From assembly GCA_901538445.1 (NCBI GenBank), contig LR594585.1, positions 1,515,369 to 1,579,368 of the forward strand: 64,000 nt of DNA, written 5' to 3'. Within the stretch, counting starts at the first letter, position 1. Every line of letters begins with the position of its first letter. Made by a program: the position numbers and the translations under genes. The notes under the pieces are model-generated. The model had not been told where the DNA came from. It saw only the letters and a program-made list of their open reading frames with translations, and made no database searches. This DNA comes from Gemmataceae bacterium (lineage in GTDB: Bacteria > Planctomycetota > Planctomycetia > Gemmatales > Gemmataceae). Shown piece after piece: positions 47,831-57,328 of the stretch.

Positions 47831-49696
47831 ATGCGCGTGAGCTTCGGGGCGGTGCTGTTCGTCGGGGCGGCGGCGGCCGTGGTGTTCTCGTCGCGGCCCG
47901 CGGCGACGCAACCGCCGGGCGGCGGCAAGGGCGGCGGGTTCGGCCCGCCCGGCGGCGAGGAGCGGAAGATCGTCAAGGACTTCGACACGAACTCCGACGG
48001 GTGGCTCAACCGCGACGAGCGGGTCGCGGCCCGCGCGGCGGCCAAGAAGGGCGGCGGGTTCGGCGGCTTCGGCCCCAAGGGCGGGTTCGGCGGCAAGGGC
48101 GGCGACCGCGGCACCCCGAAGCCCGGCCCGGTCGTGCGGCCCGAGGAGGTGAAGCCCGCCCCCGCCGACGCCCCGCTCTACGACCCGGCCGTGCTCCGCA
48201 CCGTCTTCCTCGAGTTCGAGAACAAGGACTGGGAGCAGGAGCTTCAAGACTTCCACGGCACGGACGTGGACGTGCCCGCGACGCTCGTGGTCGATGGCAC
48301 GCGCTACCCGAACGTCGGGGTCCACTTCCGCGGCATGTCGTCGTACATGGGGGTCGGGGCCGGGTTCAAGCGGTCGCTCAACGTGTCGCTGGACCTCGCC
48401 GACCCGAAGCAGCGGCTCCTCGGGTACAAGACCCTGAACCTGCTCAACGCCCACGAGGACCCGTCGCTGATGAGCACCGTGCTGTACTCGCACATCGCCG
48501 GGAAGTACCTGCCGACGCCGAAGGCGAACTTCGTGAAGGTGGTCATCAACGGCGAGAGCTGGGGCGTGTACGCGAGCGTGCAGCAGTTCGACAAGGTGTT
48601 TCTCAAGGAGCACTACAAGACCACGAAGGGCACCCGGTGGAAGGTCCGCGGGAGCCCCGGCGGCGGGGGAGGGCTCGAGTACCTGGGCGACGACGTCGCG
48701 GCGTACAAGCGGCGGTACACGATCAAGTCGGAGGACAACGAGGAGGCCTGGAAGGCGTTCGTGAACCTGTGCAAGGTGCTGAACCAGACCCCGCCGGACA
48801 GGCTCGAGGCGGCGCTGCGGCCGATCGCCGACGTGGACGAGATCCTGTGGTTCCTGGCGCTCGACAACGCGCTCATCAACTGCGACGGGTACTGGATCCG
48901 GGCCAGCGACTACACGATCTACCTCGACGAGAAGGGCAAGTTCCACGTCGTCCCGCACGACATGAACGAGGCGTTCCGGCCGGCCGGCGGCCCCGGCATG
49001 GGCGGCGGCGGCCCCGGCGGCCCCGGCGGCGGGTTCGTGATGCGGCTTCCCCCGGCCGGCGAGGTGCTCCCGCCCCCGGTGCAGGACATGCTCCAGCTCA
49101 CCGACGAGCAAAAGAAACAGCTCGCCGACCTCCAGAAGGACGTCGACGCGCGCCTGGAGAAGCTCCTGACCGACGCGCAGCAGAAGCAACTCAAGGACAT
49201 GCGCGACCGCGGCCCCGGCGGGTTCGCGGGTCCGGGCGGCCCCGGCGGTCCTGGCGGTGGCGGGTTCGGGCCTCCGGGCGGCGGTCCGGGTGGCCCCGGC
49301 GGCGGAATGGGCCGCGGCATTGGCGTCGAACTCGACCCGCTGATCGGCCTCGACGACACCCGCAAGCCGCTGCGGAGCAAACTGCTGGCGGTCCCGGCGC
49401 TGCGGGCCAAGTACCTGGAGAACGTGCGGACGATTGCGACCGAGTCGCTCGACTGGAAGAAGCTCGGGCCGGTCGTCGCGGGCTACCGGGCGCTGATCGA
49501 GAAGGAGGTCGAGGCCGACACCCGCAAGCTCGACTCGTTCGAGGCGTTCAAGCGGCTCACCGCCGAGAACCCCGGCCCGACTGCCCAACCGCCGATGGGC
49601 GGGGGTGGGTTCCGCGGCCCGCAGGGGATGAACCTCCGGGCGTTCGCCGAGCAGCGGCAGAAGTACCTGCTGAACTACCAGCCGCCGAAGAAGTGA
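47831..49696 (+). CDS. CotH family protein with EF-hand-like segment
   Basis: 621 residues from ATG 47831. The N-terminus is a signal peptide followed by a Gly/Pro-rich region and DFDTNSDGWLNRDE, a DxDxxxDGxL pattern like a calcium loop. The CotH kinase-like domain (about 110-400) has VGVHFRGMSSY, LLGYKTLNLLNAHEDPSLM, and INCDGYWIRASDYTIY with VVPHDMNEAF. CotH proteins are atypical kinases of bacterial spore coats and of secreted bacterial proteins. After a Gly-rich tract is a helical segment (about 415-460) and a final helical domain. Export and ligand-phosphorylating activity are inferred. Confidence 0.82.
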   Translation: MRVSFGAVLFVGAAAAVVFSSRPAATQPPGGGKGGGFGPPGGEERKIVKDFDTNSDGWLNRDERVAARAAAKKGGGFGGFGPKGGFGGKGGDRGTPKPGPVVRPEEVKPAPADAPLYDPAVLRTVFLEFENKDWEQELQDFHGTDVDVPATLVVDGTRYPNVGVHFRGMSSYMGVGAGFKRSLNVSLDLADPKQRLLGYKTLNLLNAHEDPSLMSTVLYSHIAGKYLPTPKANFVKVVINGESWGVYASVQQFDKVFLKEHYKTTKGTRWKVRGSPGGGGGLEYLGDDVAAYKRRYTIKSEDNEEAWKAFVNLCKVLNQTPPDRLEAALRPIADVDEILWFLALDNALINCDGYWIRASDYTIYLDEKGKFHVVPHDMNEAFRPAGGPGMGGGGPGGPGGGFVMRLPPAGEVLPPPVQDMLQLTDEQKKQLADLQKDVDARLEKLLTDAQQKQLKDMRDRGPGGFAGPGGPGGPGGGGFGPPGGGPGGPGGGMGRGIGVELDPLIGLDDTRKPLRSKLLAVPALRAKYLENVRTIATESLDWKKLGPVVAGYRALIEKEVEADTRKLDSFEAFKRLTAENPGPTAQPPMGGGGFRGPQGMNLRAFAEQRQKYLLNYQPPKK

Positions 49697-49825
49697 TCCC
49701 AGGCGTGGGCGAGTCGCTCCAGCAGCGGCTCGGCGGATGTTTGAAATCGCGGAACGACACAGCTCACCTGACGCAGCCGGCCGCTTTGGGCCGCGGTCAG
49801 ATGCAGCGGCTGGTTCGACTTGGCT

Positions 49826-50275
49826 CTACTCCGGGGGCAGCCCAGCCTGTCGCCGGATGAACGCCAGCAGGTCGGGGTCGTAGTACCCCGGGGCGTGGAT
49901 GTTCACGCTGTCGAACGTGAACCCCTGCTCGCCGTCCTCGTCGGACACGCAGCTCCGCCACAGGCCCATGCACAGTTCCGGGAAGTAGTACTGGTGGCGG
50001 CCCGGCCGATACACCGCCGGGTCCAGACCCAGGCGGGAGGCGATTCCGGTGATCACCTCATCCGCCCCCGCCTCGAACAGGTCGATGTCCTCGAACGACC
50101 CCCAGTGCTTGGGCGACTCGACGAACGCGACCACCGGCGGGTCGCCGCGGAAGTCCACCCGGATGTCACGGTCCCGGTCGAGCAGCGGCTGAACCTCGGC
50201 GCGGGTCATGCCCAGCCGCACTATCCCGGCGTGCGATCGGATGCCGACGTGCGGAACTACCTCATCCGCTGCCAT
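49826..50275 (-). CDS. Hypothetical protein, immunity-like pattern
   Basis: 149 residues from ATG 50275. Reading: VRLGMTRAEVQPLLDRD near the start, a middle part with FVESPKHWGSFEDIDLFEAGADEVI, and a later QYYFPELCMGLWR. The block order IxLGMxxxEVxxLL, then FxGxDLF, then YxFPxLxxxLWR resembles small cytoplasmic proteins near toxin or immunity genes, but this is pattern memory, not a confirmed match. No signal peptide or membrane segment. The upstream frame includes a 36-residue leader with no similarity. It lies next to an IS element that may have separated it from neighbours. Confidence 0.6.
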   Translation of the reverse strand: MAADEVVPHVGIRSHAGIVRLGMTRAEVQPLLDRDRDIRVDFRGDPPVVAFVESPKHWGSFEDIDLFEAGADEVITGIASRLGLDPAVYRPGRHQYYFPELCMGLWRSCVSDEDGEQGFTFDSVNIHAPGYYDPDLLAFIRRQAGLPPE

Positions 50276-50309
50276 CCGCGAAGCCCTCCGCTCGCCGAAC
50301 TTGTAATTG

Positions 50310-50334
50310 GGCAGACCTGCGTTTGCGGTCTGCC
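50310..50334. repeat. Small palindrome on the left of the IS element
   Basis: GGCAGACC and its complement GGTCTGCC (8 bp) enclose a 9-base loop, with a GAACACGG tail. A longer relative, with the same GGCAGACC/GGTCTGCC and AACACGG parts, lies to the right of the IS at 51272-51310. Confidence 0.6.
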
Positions 50335-50396
50335 GAACACGGTCGGATGCCCCCAGGGTAACCCGTAAGGTGCATCGTGACAAGGGATTCGCGTCT

Positions 50397-50400
50397 CTAG
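50397..50400. other. Left target duplication, CTAG
   Basis: The four bases CTAG occur at both ends of the IS element (50397-50400 and 51255-51258). CTAG fits the YTAR target of IS5-family elements. CTAG is palindromic, so this reading could also be explained by longer inverted ends. Confidence 0.55.
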
Positions 50401-51254
50401 AGCCAGTTATGCACTATTGAGTCCAAGTCTGGGCAACAGCAGGGTGAGGAAGGCGAGCCAATGCCACCCAGCGAGTGTCTCAGTCAACCGCTCGTAGTCG
50501 CGGGCCAGTCGTCGGAATCGGCCGAGCCAACCGAAGGTCCGTTCGACAACCCACCGTCGCGGCAGCAACACGAAACCCTTCTTGGCCTCGGTGTGCTTCA
50601 CGACCTCCAACGTGATCCCGTTGACCTTCGCTTGGTCCGCTGCTGCCTCACCCGTGTAACCTTGATCCACGAAGGCGATCTCGACGGTGCCGCCCGTGAC
50701 CTCCTGAAGTTTCGCAGTCAACTCGGCCACCTGAGCTCTCTCTTGCTCGTTGGCCGCCGTCACCTTCAGCGCCAACAGATTCCCTAAGGTGTCCACGGCC
50801 ACATGGACCTTGGAGCCTTTCTTCTTCTTGGCTCCGTCGTAGCCCGCACGAGTTCCGCTCTCCGGCGTCGATTGCAACGTCCGGCCATCAAGAATGGTTC
50901 CGGTGGGCTGGGCCTCACGTCCGTCAACGATCCGCAGAATCATGCGCAGATCGTGGGTGATGTCCTCGAAAACCCCCGCGGCAATCCACCGTCTGGCTTG
51001 CTGGTAGACCGCGCTCCAAGGAGGGAAGTCATGGGGCAGAAAATCCCACTGGCAACCGGTCTTCACGACGTAACGCACGGCGTCGAAGACATCTCGCAGG
51101 GAGTATTCTCGCTGCGGGGCGTCCTCTCGCATCAAAGTCAGGTAAGGGATCAGGAACTCCCACTCCGCATCCGACGCATCGCTCGGATACGACTTCCGTG
51201 TCTTGCTCATAACCTAAGATCCTAACCAGTCGCCAGATAAGTCAACAACTGGCT
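50401..51254 (-). mobile_element. IS5-family insertion sequence, about 854 bp
   Basis: The element is bounded by AGCCAGTT at 50401 and its inverted copy AACTGGCT ending at 51254, each preceded or followed by CTAG. It contains a single intact transposase gene. Length of 850 bp matches the short IS5 subgroups. Its composition is less GC-rich than the flanks. It seems complete, hence possibly recent. It sits between the hypothetical gene at 49826-50275 and a palindrome. Confidence 0.8.
50407..51210 (-). CDS. IS5-family transposase
   Basis: 267 residues, a DDE-type transposase. The catalytic acidic residues by position are Asp108 (ILDGRTLQS), Asp182 (FVDQGYTG) and Glu223 (WVVERTFGW), the usual spacing for IS5. 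An N-terminal helical region with a LRDVFDAVRYVVKTGCQW block and the C-terminal WLGRFRRLARDYERL block are typical. No frameshift is seen, so it appears active. Between the stop and the left end of the IS are only six bases, as is common. Confidence 0.93.
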   Translation of the reverse strand: MSKTRKSYPSDASDAEWEFLIPYLTLMREDAPQREYSLRDVFDAVRYVVKTGCQWDFLPHDFPPWSAVYQQARRWIAAGVFEDITHDLRMILRIVDGREAQPTGTILDGRTLQSTPESGTRAGYDGAKKKKGSKVHVAVDTLGNLLALKVTAANEQERAQVAELTAKLQEVTGGTVEIAFVDQGYTGEAAADQAKVNGITLEVVKHTEAKKGFVLLPRRWVVERTFGWLGRFRRLARDYERLTETLAGWHWLAFLTLLLPRLGLNSA

Positions 51255-51258
51255 CTAG
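51255..51258. other. Right target duplication, CTAG
   Basis: Second copy of the CTAG target of the IS5-family element; see the left copy. It is directly followed by AGGCGTG, and the left flank before the IS is GCGTCT. Confidence 0.55.
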
Positions 51259-51271
51259 AGGCGTGCGATTA

Positions 51272-51310
51272 CCCGTGTTAGGCAGACCGGGCCGGTCTGC
51301 CTAACACGGG
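51272..51310. repeat. Palindrome right of the IS element
   Basis: Arms 51272-51290 and 51292-51310 are exact 19-base inverted copies around one base. It shares GGCAGACC...GGTCTGCC and AACACGG with the smaller palindrome at 50310-50334 left of the IS, so the IS is flanked by related repeats. Confidence 0.75.
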
Positions 51311-51416
51311 ACGGCTCAGGGGCCGGACGAGTCCCACCATCTCGGCTTCACAAAGGCCGGCGACAGAACGGAGATGGATGACCGCGACCCGGTCGGATTC
51401 GTCTGGCCCGAGCGAT

Positions 51417-51464
51417 GGTTCCGGAGAGTTGGCGTTGGTTCTGGAGAGTTGGCGTTGGTTCTGG
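51417..51464 (+). repeat. 20-bp tandem repeat
   Basis: A 20-base unit (GGTTCTGGAGAGTTGGCGTT) occurs twice plus a partial third copy, with one substitution. Decayed relatives (CTGGAGAGTT, CTGGAGACC) follow downstream near 51510-51540. No gene is associated. Confidence 0.7.
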
Positions 51465-51584
51465 GGCGAAACGTCTCATTACGGGGAGTTCCGTCTCATT
51501 AGCGAGCCTCTGGAGAGTTCGCGTTGATTCTGGAGACCACACCCCCCGAAACGGCCAGAACCATTTTCGCAGGGCCACACGCAA

Positions 51585-51725
51585 TTATGCCTTACCGAGC
51601 AGCTCGGCGAGGACGTTGTTCTGCGGGTAGCTGTGCCCGAGGTGCTGGCGGAACCCCTCGGCCGCGGCCGAGGTCGTGGTGACGGCCAGGGCAGGTGCGG
51701 CCTCCGGTTCCGCGGCGGTCACCAT
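51585..51725 (-). CDS. Possible small protein or gene remnant
   Basis: 46 residues, ending EGFRQHLGHSYPQNNVLAELLGKA. The end looks like real protein (amphipathic helix with balanced composition), unlike the surrounding Arg/Pro frames, but the N-terminal part is low complexity. It may be the C-terminal remnant of an older gene or a small functional protein. No family recognised. Confidence 0.3.
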   Translation of the reverse strand: MVTAAEPEAAPALAVTTTSAAAEGFRQHLGHSYPQNNVLAELLGKA

Positions 51726-51901
51726 GGCCCCCCCCCGCCACCGCCGCCGGCCGGGACCGGGCTGCGGGCGGCGGCCCTGTCGCTGCTCGCGGCGGGTATG
51801 CGAGCAGCGAACCCACAAAACCTCCGCGGACCGACGGCGGCCTTTGGAGGTCCGGATCCCCCGGCCCGCCGCCCGGCAGGCCCGGGTCGTGGGATCGCGG
51901 G

Positions 51902-52378
51902 TCAGGGGACGTCAATCTTCACTTCGTTTGAGCCGGAGGTCACGGTCGCGGTGACCGTCGTGGCGGACACGTCGGAGAACTCGCGGGGGAAGGCCTCGAC
52001 CCGCGGCGGGACTGTGGCGTCCGAGGAGTACGGCTTGTCCGGCAACCGGGCGGCCTCGGCCCGCTTCGCGTACTGCTCCTCGGTCATCCCGCCCGGCGGG
52101 ACGAACTTCGACACGGTGACCTTGTACTTCCCCGGCCCCGCGCCGTCGCGCGTGACCCCACCGGGCAGGTTGGTCTGGAGCCGGAACGAGCCGTCGTCCC
52201 CGGTCCGCGCGGTGGCCGCGGTGGCTCCCTCGGCCGGCGGGTCGGGAGTGAACACGACCGTCGCCCCGGCCACCGGCCGGCCGCGGAGTGTCACCGTGCC
52301 GGTCACCGGCGCGTACGACCCGCCCGAGCAGCCCGCGACCCCGGCCAGCACGAGCACAATGCAGGAAAGGCGGCGCAT
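51902..52378 (-). CDS. Lipoprotein with carboxypeptidase-regulatory-like domain
   Basis: 158 residues with a clear lipobox (VAGC, Cys17). After it comes YAPVTGTVTLRGRPVAGATVVFTP, then DDGSFRLQTN, and KYKVTVSK, the beta-sandwich pattern of carboxypeptidase regulatory-like domains, used for binding rather than catalysis. A tail of about 60 residues ends VTATVTSGSNEVKIDVP. Lipoproteins of this sort are normally found directly after DUF1559 prepilin-like genes in planctomycetes, and this gene follows one by 55 bases on the same strand. Its function is unknown. Confidence 0.85.
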   Translation of the reverse strand: MRRLSCIVLVLAGVAGCSGGSYAPVTGTVTLRGRPVAGATVVFTPDPPAEGATAATARTGDDGSFRLQTNLPGGVTRDGAGPGKYKVTVSKFVPPGGMTEEQYAKRAEAARLPDKPYSSDATVPPRVEAFPREFSDVSATTVTATVTSGSNEVKIDVP

Positions 52379-52433
52379 GGTGGCGAACCCGGGGAGAGGA
52401 GACCGGCGGCGGTCCGGCGGACCGCCCGCGGGG

Positions 52434-53528
52434 TCAGTAGTTGCCGACGACCTCGCCGCCACTCACCGTACCGAGCGCGCCCCACACGCCGTAGGGGCTG
52501 GCCCCCGAGGCCGGCTCGGCGCTCGACGACGTGCCGGCGTTGATGCCGTTGGGGATGAACCGCACGCTCGCGTCGCCCATGACCACGTTCACCCCGCCGG
52601 TGTGGAAGCTCGTGGCGCTCATGAGCCCCCAGGAGTCGCCCCAGTTGTCGGCGATGCAGTTCGGGCTGTTGGGCGGGAGCACCGTGTTGAACCCGACGTG
52701 CGGGGCCAGCCCGCTGTGCCACAGGGCCGTCAGCGCCCGCGCCGACTGCACCCCGACCGTGTACTGCCCATTGGTCACGGTCGCCAGGCAGCCGGCGGGG
52801 TTGGTGTTCAGGCCCGACTGGTTGTTCGCCGCCAGGCCGCGGAAGTCGGTGGCGGACTGGTTCCCGCCCTGCTCGCTCATCAGGATCGTGTTGCTGGTGC
52901 CGTCGCCGATGTCGGCCAGCCGTGTCTTCGACTTGAACCCGAACGCCCCGCGGGTGTTCGCCGTGCTGTGGTTGTTCAGGATCTTGTCGCCCAGGCACAG
53001 GACGTAGTTCCGCCGGCCGGGGTACGGGCCGCGGTCCGGGTACTCGGTGCCGAGCGGGGACGACGGGCACTGGAGGAGCGGGATCACGGACCGCCACGGG
53101 GCGTACTGCGCCCCGAAGTCGCGCGGCATCCCGAACGGCATGATCGGCACGCCCCCGTCCGTGAACGTGTCGAGTTGAATCTGGGCGTACAGCGGCGCTT
53201 GCTCGATGTACGGGAGAAGATGCACCAGCCCGCTGATGGTGTCCTCATTGCCGCGGGGGTTCGTGCTCCGCGTCGCGGCCGCGCTCGCGTCCGGGATCGG
53301 GTTGGTCCGGCCGCGGCTGAAGATCAGGTTACCGGCGACGTCGTGGTACGCGTGGTGTGCGATGCCCAACTGCTTGAGGTTGTTCGAGCACTTGGCGCGC
53401 GCGGCGGCCTCGCGGACCTTCTGGACGGCGGGAAGAAGGAGTCCGATCAGGACGGCGATGATGGCGATGACCACCAGCAACTCGATCAGCGTGAACCCAC
53501 GCCTCGGTCGCCGCACGTTGGGCAGCAT
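52434..53528 (-). CDS. DUF1559 prepilin-like protein
   Basis: 364 residues. The N-terminus has the type IV prepilin signal [26 protein letters not shown], cleaved after Gly by a prepilin peptidase, with Glu at +5. The mature protein is the DUF1559 type: CSNNLKQLG early, [19 protein letters not shown] and, near the end, [17 protein letters not shown], close to the H-x9-DG signature (here DA). Gemmata-group bacteria have very many of these pseudopilin-like genes; most are not linked to pilus operons. Start ATG 53528 puts the Gly cleavage site at residue 11. It is followed by a lipoprotein gene. Confidence 0.93.
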   Translation of the reverse strand: MLPNVRRPRRGFTLIELLVVIAIIAVLIGLLLPAVQKVREAAARAKCSNNLKQLGIAHHAYHDVAGNLIFSRGRTNPIPDASAAATRSTNPRGNEDTISGLVHLLPYIEQAPLYAQIQLDTFTDGGVPIMPFGMPRDFGAQYAPWRSVIPLLQCPSSPLGTEYPDRGPYPGRRNYVLCLGDKILNNHSTANTRGAFGFKSKTRLADIGDGTSNTILMSEQGGNQSATDFRGLAANNQSGLNTNPAGCLATVTNGQYTVGVQSARALTALWHSGLAPHVGFNTVLPPNSPNCIADNWGDSWGLMSATSFHTGGVNVVMGDASVRFIPNGINAGTSSSAEPASGASPYGVWGALGTVSGGEVVGNY

Positions 53529-53727
53529 GGGACACCTCAAGAGAGAATGAAATCTTGACAACCGGAAGTTACGAGAGCACAGCAAGATTGCGCTCCCTGG
53601 GAACCCTGACGCAGTCCGCTTCAGGGGGGTGGACACAACACACTGTAGCACGAGAGTGGTCCCGTCCGCCGCGTTTCGAACGCCAGGTGACTTAGCACCA
53701 TGACCGCCCAGCACTTGCGTAGCGTCG

Positions 53728-55095
53728 TCACTTTTTGACGGGCAGATCGACGAACTGAATCTCCCCGCGGTCGTCGCCGACCGCCACCTTGCGGCCTTCG
53801 TGAGAGCACGCGACCTTCAGCGGGAGTGCGGCGAGCGGCGCGCCGAGCGGCACGTCGGAGCCGGTACCCACGACCCGGACGGTCCGGTCGCGGCCCGCGG
53901 CGACGAGCTCCCCCTGGGGGGTGTAAATCAGGGCCAAAATGCCGGCGGTCGCGCCCGGGGTCTTGCCCTCGCCCGCCCGCGGGGGGACGCGGTCGGTCAC
54001 CGGCCACCCGTCGGCGGCGTCCCACACGATCACCCGCCCGTCCTCGCTGCCCGTTGCCAGCACCTTGCCGTCCGGCCGCCACGCCAGAGCGGTCACCGCG
54101 TCCTTGTGCTCCGACAGGCTCAGCAGGATGCCGCCGGTCGCCGCGTCCCACACGTGGACGCCGCCGGCCCGGTCGGCCGTCGCGAGCCTGGTCCCGTCCG
54201 GACTGAACGCGACCGCGGTGATCCAGTCGGTGTGCTTGGTCACCTTGTACGCGAACTTCCCGTCGGCGGTATTGAACACCTTCACGACTTTCCCCGGACC
54301 GCCGAGCGCGACGCGGCGCTGGTCGGCGCTGAGGTCCGCGGCGAGGACCGCGTCGGGTTCGTCGCCGAACGTCGCGAGCCGCTTGCCGGTCGCCACGTCG
54401 AACAGCACCGCCGCCCCCGACCGCACCGGCTTGCCGCCCGCGGCGAGGAGACGCCGGCCGTCGCGGCTGAATGCGAGCACGAACGGCACCCCGTCCGGGA
54501 ACGGTAGCGCCCCGAGGGACTTCCCGGTACCGGCGTCCGAAAGCAGGACGCGCTCGTGCCCGGCGGCGGCGACGAGCGGCGACCACGGGTTCGCAGCCAG
54601 CGCCGTAACGGGGGGCGGCCGGCGGGGCTCGGGTGCGGTCAGTGCCGGTAGCGCCTGGGGCATCGGCGGCGGCCCAGCGGGACGGCCGAGCGTTGCGGCC
54701 TGGGGTGCGAACCCGAGGTCGCGGGCCGGCGCCTTCGAGGCGTCGGCCGCGGTCGCCTTCAGTCCTTGCTCGATCCACGCCTTGATGACGGCGATGTCGG
54801 CGTCGGGCAATTTCCCCTTCGGCGGCATGGCCGCGACCGTGTCGTCGTCCTGGGCGATCACCCGGTAGAGGAGACTCTTGCTCGGGCGGCCCGGGACCGC
54901 CGCGGGGCCGCCGCTCCCGCCCTTGAGGACGTCGGCGACGGTGTCGAGGCTCAGGTCGCCCTTGCGCTCGTCGGCGTTGTGGCACTTCCGGCAGTGCGCC
55001 CGAAACACCGCGGACGCCTGCTCGAACGTGACCGGGTCGGCCGCCCGCGCGGGCGCGGCAGCGAGAAGCAGTGACAGGGCCAGCAGGCGACGCAT
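53728..55095 (-). CDS. Exported c-type cytochrome with WD40 propeller
   Basis: 455 residues with a signal peptide ([18 protein letters not shown]). The first 130 residues form a c-type cytochrome-like (PSCyt1-type) domain with the haem motif CRKCH and later methionine in [10 protein letters not shown]. From about residue 175 to the end is a WD40 beta-propeller; individual blades are visible as [46 protein letters not shown] and similar. Together they are one of the typical planctomycete cytochrome-propeller proteins. It is the last gene of a four-gene minus-strand operon, 20 bases after the DUF1549 gene. Electron-transfer role is inferred. Confidence 0.9.
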   Translation of the reverse strand: MRRLLALSLLLAAAPARAADPVTFEQASAVFRAHCRKCHNADERKGDLSLDTVADVLKGGSGGPAAVPGRPSKSLLYRVIAQDDDTVAAMPPKGKLPDADIAVIKAWIEQGLKATAADASKAPARDLGFAPQAATLGRPAGPPPMPQALPALTAPEPRRPPPVTALAANPWSPLVAAAGHERVLLSDAGTGKSLGALPFPDGVPFVLAFSRDGRRLLAAGGKPVRSGAAVLFDVATGKRLATFGDEPDAVLAADLSADQRRVALGGPGKVVKVFNTADGKFAYKVTKHTDWITAVAFSPDGTRLATADRAGGVHVWDAATGGILLSLSEHKDAVTALAWRPDGKVLATGSEDGRVIVWDAADGWPVTDRVPPRAGEGKTPGATAGILALIYTPQGELVAAGRDRTVRVVGTGSDVPLGAPLAALPLKVACSHEGRKVAVGDDRGEIQFVDLPVKK

Positions 55096-55115
55096 GGGTT
55101 CGGTTCCCAGGAGAG

Positions 55116-57323
55116 TCAGTGGTTCACGCCGAACTCGGTCGAGTTCAAGAGCCCCCAGAAGATGTCGTCGTAGGCGGCGCGGTCCGCCGGCCGGTCGGCC
55201 ACGAGCGGCAGGAGCGTCTTCAACTCGGCCGCGGTCGGCCGGCGGCACAGGGCGCGGACGTACAACTCCTCGATCACCGCCTCGGGCCTGGCCCCCGCCT
55301 TCAGCAGCCCGGGGATCACCGGGCTGGCCGCGAGCTTCTTCTCGACCGTCTCGCCGTTGCACAGGTGCAGCGCCTGCGCGAAGGTGGCCTCGGCCTTGGT
55401 CTCGCAGGCGCACGCCGTCTCGCGGGTCGCCAGCCCGAACGTCGGCAGGAAGTAGCTGCCGTACTTGTGCCCGCCGTCCGGCACCTGCACGGCCCGGTGC
55501 CCCCGGGGGTAGTTCTTGAACTCGGTCTCCACGCCGGTCGCGGCGGAGAGGGTGTCGAGCATCACGTCGGCCCGCAGCCGGCGGACGGCCGCCTTCGAGA
55601 ACTGCCGGTCGTCGCCCCGGTTCGTCGCGTTCGGCGCCGAGCTGAGCTGGTAGGTCCGCGACGTGCAGATGTCGCGGACGAGCTTCTTGACGTCGTACCC
55701 GTGGGCGGCGAACCGCTTGCCGAGTTCGTCGAGCAGCTCGGGGTTCGACGGCGGGTTGCTGACGCGGAAGTCGTCGACCGGGTCCACGATCCCCGTGCCG
55801 AAGAAGTGCGCCCACACGCGGTTCGCCAGGTTGCGGCGGAACAGGTCGTTGCCCGGGGCGGTGAGCCACGCGGCGAACGCGGCCCGCGGGTCACGACCGC
55901 TCGGCACCGCCGCCGCCCCGCCGAGCACCCGCGGGGGCACCAGCCGGCCGTCGAGCGCGTGCTTGGCCGGCTTCGCCGCCGCGTCCCGGTACACGAACAC
56001 CTCCCGCGGCTCCGACCCGTACTTGATCTTCGTCCCGGTGAACAGGCTGACGAACCCGTAGTAGTCGTCCATCGTCCACCGGTCGAACGGGTGGTTGTGG
56101 CACTCAGCGCACTGCACGCGGATGCCGAGCAGCACCTGGGCGACGTCCTGGGCCAGCGCCGTCGGGTCGGCCCGGTTGGCGTTCAGCATCGTGTAGAAGT
56201 TGACCTCCGGCTCCAGCATGTTGCTGCCGGTGGCGGTCACCTGGTCGCGGACGAACCGGTCCCACGGGACGTTCTTGCGGAGCTGGTCGCGGACCCAGTG
56301 GTAGTAAATCTCGGCCGCCTTGTTGTCGGTCCCGAACAGGCTGTTGTTGACGCCGTTGATCTTCAGCCACTCGCCCCACTTCGCGGCCCAGAGGTCGGCG
56401 AACTCGTCGCGGGCGAGCAGCGCGTCCACGAGCTTCACCCGCTTGTCCGGGGAGTTGTCGGCGACGAACGCCCCGAACTCCGCCGGCGTCGGCGGCAGGC
56501 CGACGAGGTCGAGGTGCGCCCGCCGCAAAAACTCCTCGTCGGTACACAGCTCGCTCGGCACGATCAGCAGCTTTTTGAGCTTCGCGTGGACCAACTCGTC
56601 GATGTAGTTGTTCGCCGTCACGGCGGGCCAGGCGAAGTCCGCGGCCTTGGGGAGCACGATCGCCTCGGCCCCGACCGTGAACCGGCTGAACCGGGCGAAC
56701 ACGTTCGTGTCCCCGCGGTTGCCGGCCGTCACCACCCCGTCGGCCCCGACGTCGGCCACCGACTTGTTGTTGGTCTGAAACAGGCTGAGCGCCGTCACGT
56801 CGCGCGAGGTGCCGTCGGAGTACGCCGCGGTCACCCGCAGCGGCTGCTTCCCCGGGCCGGCGTCGAACACGAGCTTCGGCGGGTCGAGCGCGATGCCGAC
56901 CACCTCGGGCACCGTGCCCGCGTCGTCGGGGGCGCCGGCGTCGATCCATTTCAGCAGCGTCTTGTAGTACGGGCTCTTGGCGTCGAACAGCGTGCCGCCG
57001 GTGTGCGGCACCGCCCCGATCGACTTCAGGAGCAGCAGGCTCTGCTCGGGGGCGGCCACGTTCACCCGCCGGCCGACCATCTGCTGTGTGAGGCGGAAGT
57101 AGTCGCCGGCCGGGTCGTACCCGAACAGCGACAGCCGGAACCCGTCCTTGCCGCGGGACGCGCCGTGGCACCCGCCCGAGTTGCACCCGGCGCGGAAGAA
57201 CACGGGCATCACGTCGAGCCGGAAGCTCGGCGCGGCGGGGGCGGGCGCGGCCGGCGGCGCGGCGTGGGACCGCCCGGCGAGCGCGGCGGTGACGGCCAGT
57301 GCGGCGAGTGCGGTGCGGGTCAC
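55116..57323 (-). CDS. DUF1549/DUF1553 protein with CxxxxCH cytochrome motif
   Basis: 735 residues from a GTG start at 57323, with a signal peptide. The first domain has [17 protein letters not shown], in which Cys-x4-Cys-His replaces the ordinary CxxCH haem site. Then come a bacterial Ig-like segment ([17 protein letters not shown]), the DUF1549 block ([12 protein letters not shown]... [23 protein letters not shown]) and the DUF1553 block in the C-terminal half ([28 protein letters not shown]). This is a well known planctomycete arrangement. The ribosome binding site GAGGTG lies in the end of the upstream gene, with only five bases between stop and start. Haem binding at CxxxxCH is likely but not proven here. 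Confidence 0.9.
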   Translation of the reverse strand: MTRTALAALAVTAALAGRSHAAPPAAPAPAAPSFRLDVMPVFFRAGCNSGGCHGASRGKDGFRLSLFGYDPAGDYFRLTQQMVGRRVNVAAPEQSLLLLKSIGAVPHTGGTLFDAKSPYYKTLLKWIDAGAPDDAGTVPEVVGIALDPPKLVFDAGPGKQPLRVTAAYSDGTSRDVTALSLFQTNNKSVADVGADGVVTAGNRGDTNVFARFSRFTVGAEAIVLPKAADFAWPAVTANNYIDELVHAKLKKLLIVPSELCTDEEFLRRAHLDLVGLPPTPAEFGAFVADNSPDKRVKLVDALLARDEFADLWAAKWGEWLKINGVNNSLFGTDNKAAEIYYHWVRDQLRKNVPWDRFVRDQVTATGSNMLEPEVNFYTMLNANRADPTALAQDVAQVLLGIRVQCAECHNHPFDRWTMDDYYGFVSLFTGTKIKYGSEPREVFVYRDAAAKPAKHALDGRLVPPRVLGGAAAVPSGRDPRAAFAAWLTAPGNDLFRRNLANRVWAHFFGTGIVDPVDDFRVSNPPSNPELLDELGKRFAAHGYDVKKLVRDICTSRTYQLSSAPNATNRGDDRQFSKAAVRRLRADVMLDTLSAATGVETEFKNYPRGHRAVQVPDGGHKYGSYFLPTFGLATRETACACETKAEATFAQALHLCNGETVEKKLAASPVIPGLLKAGARPEAVIEELYVRALCRRPTAAELKTLLPLVADRPADRAAYDDIFWGLLNSTEFGVNH

Positions 57324-57328
57324 GGGGC

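Larger units (their letters stand above)
51259..51901. other. Gene-poor region with repeats
   Basis: 643 bases right of the IS. It holds the palindrome at 51272-51310, a tandem repeat at 51417-51464, and a weak small frame at 51585-51725. Around 51650-51690 it is rich in CCGCGGCC-type sequence. No convincing complete gene is seen; it may be a degraded accessory region. Confidence 0.5.

Noticed and set aside
47729-49588. 619-codon minus-strand frame opposite the CotH gene
   Set aside because: No recognisable domain and strongly biased composition; the plus-strand CotH motifs are clear.
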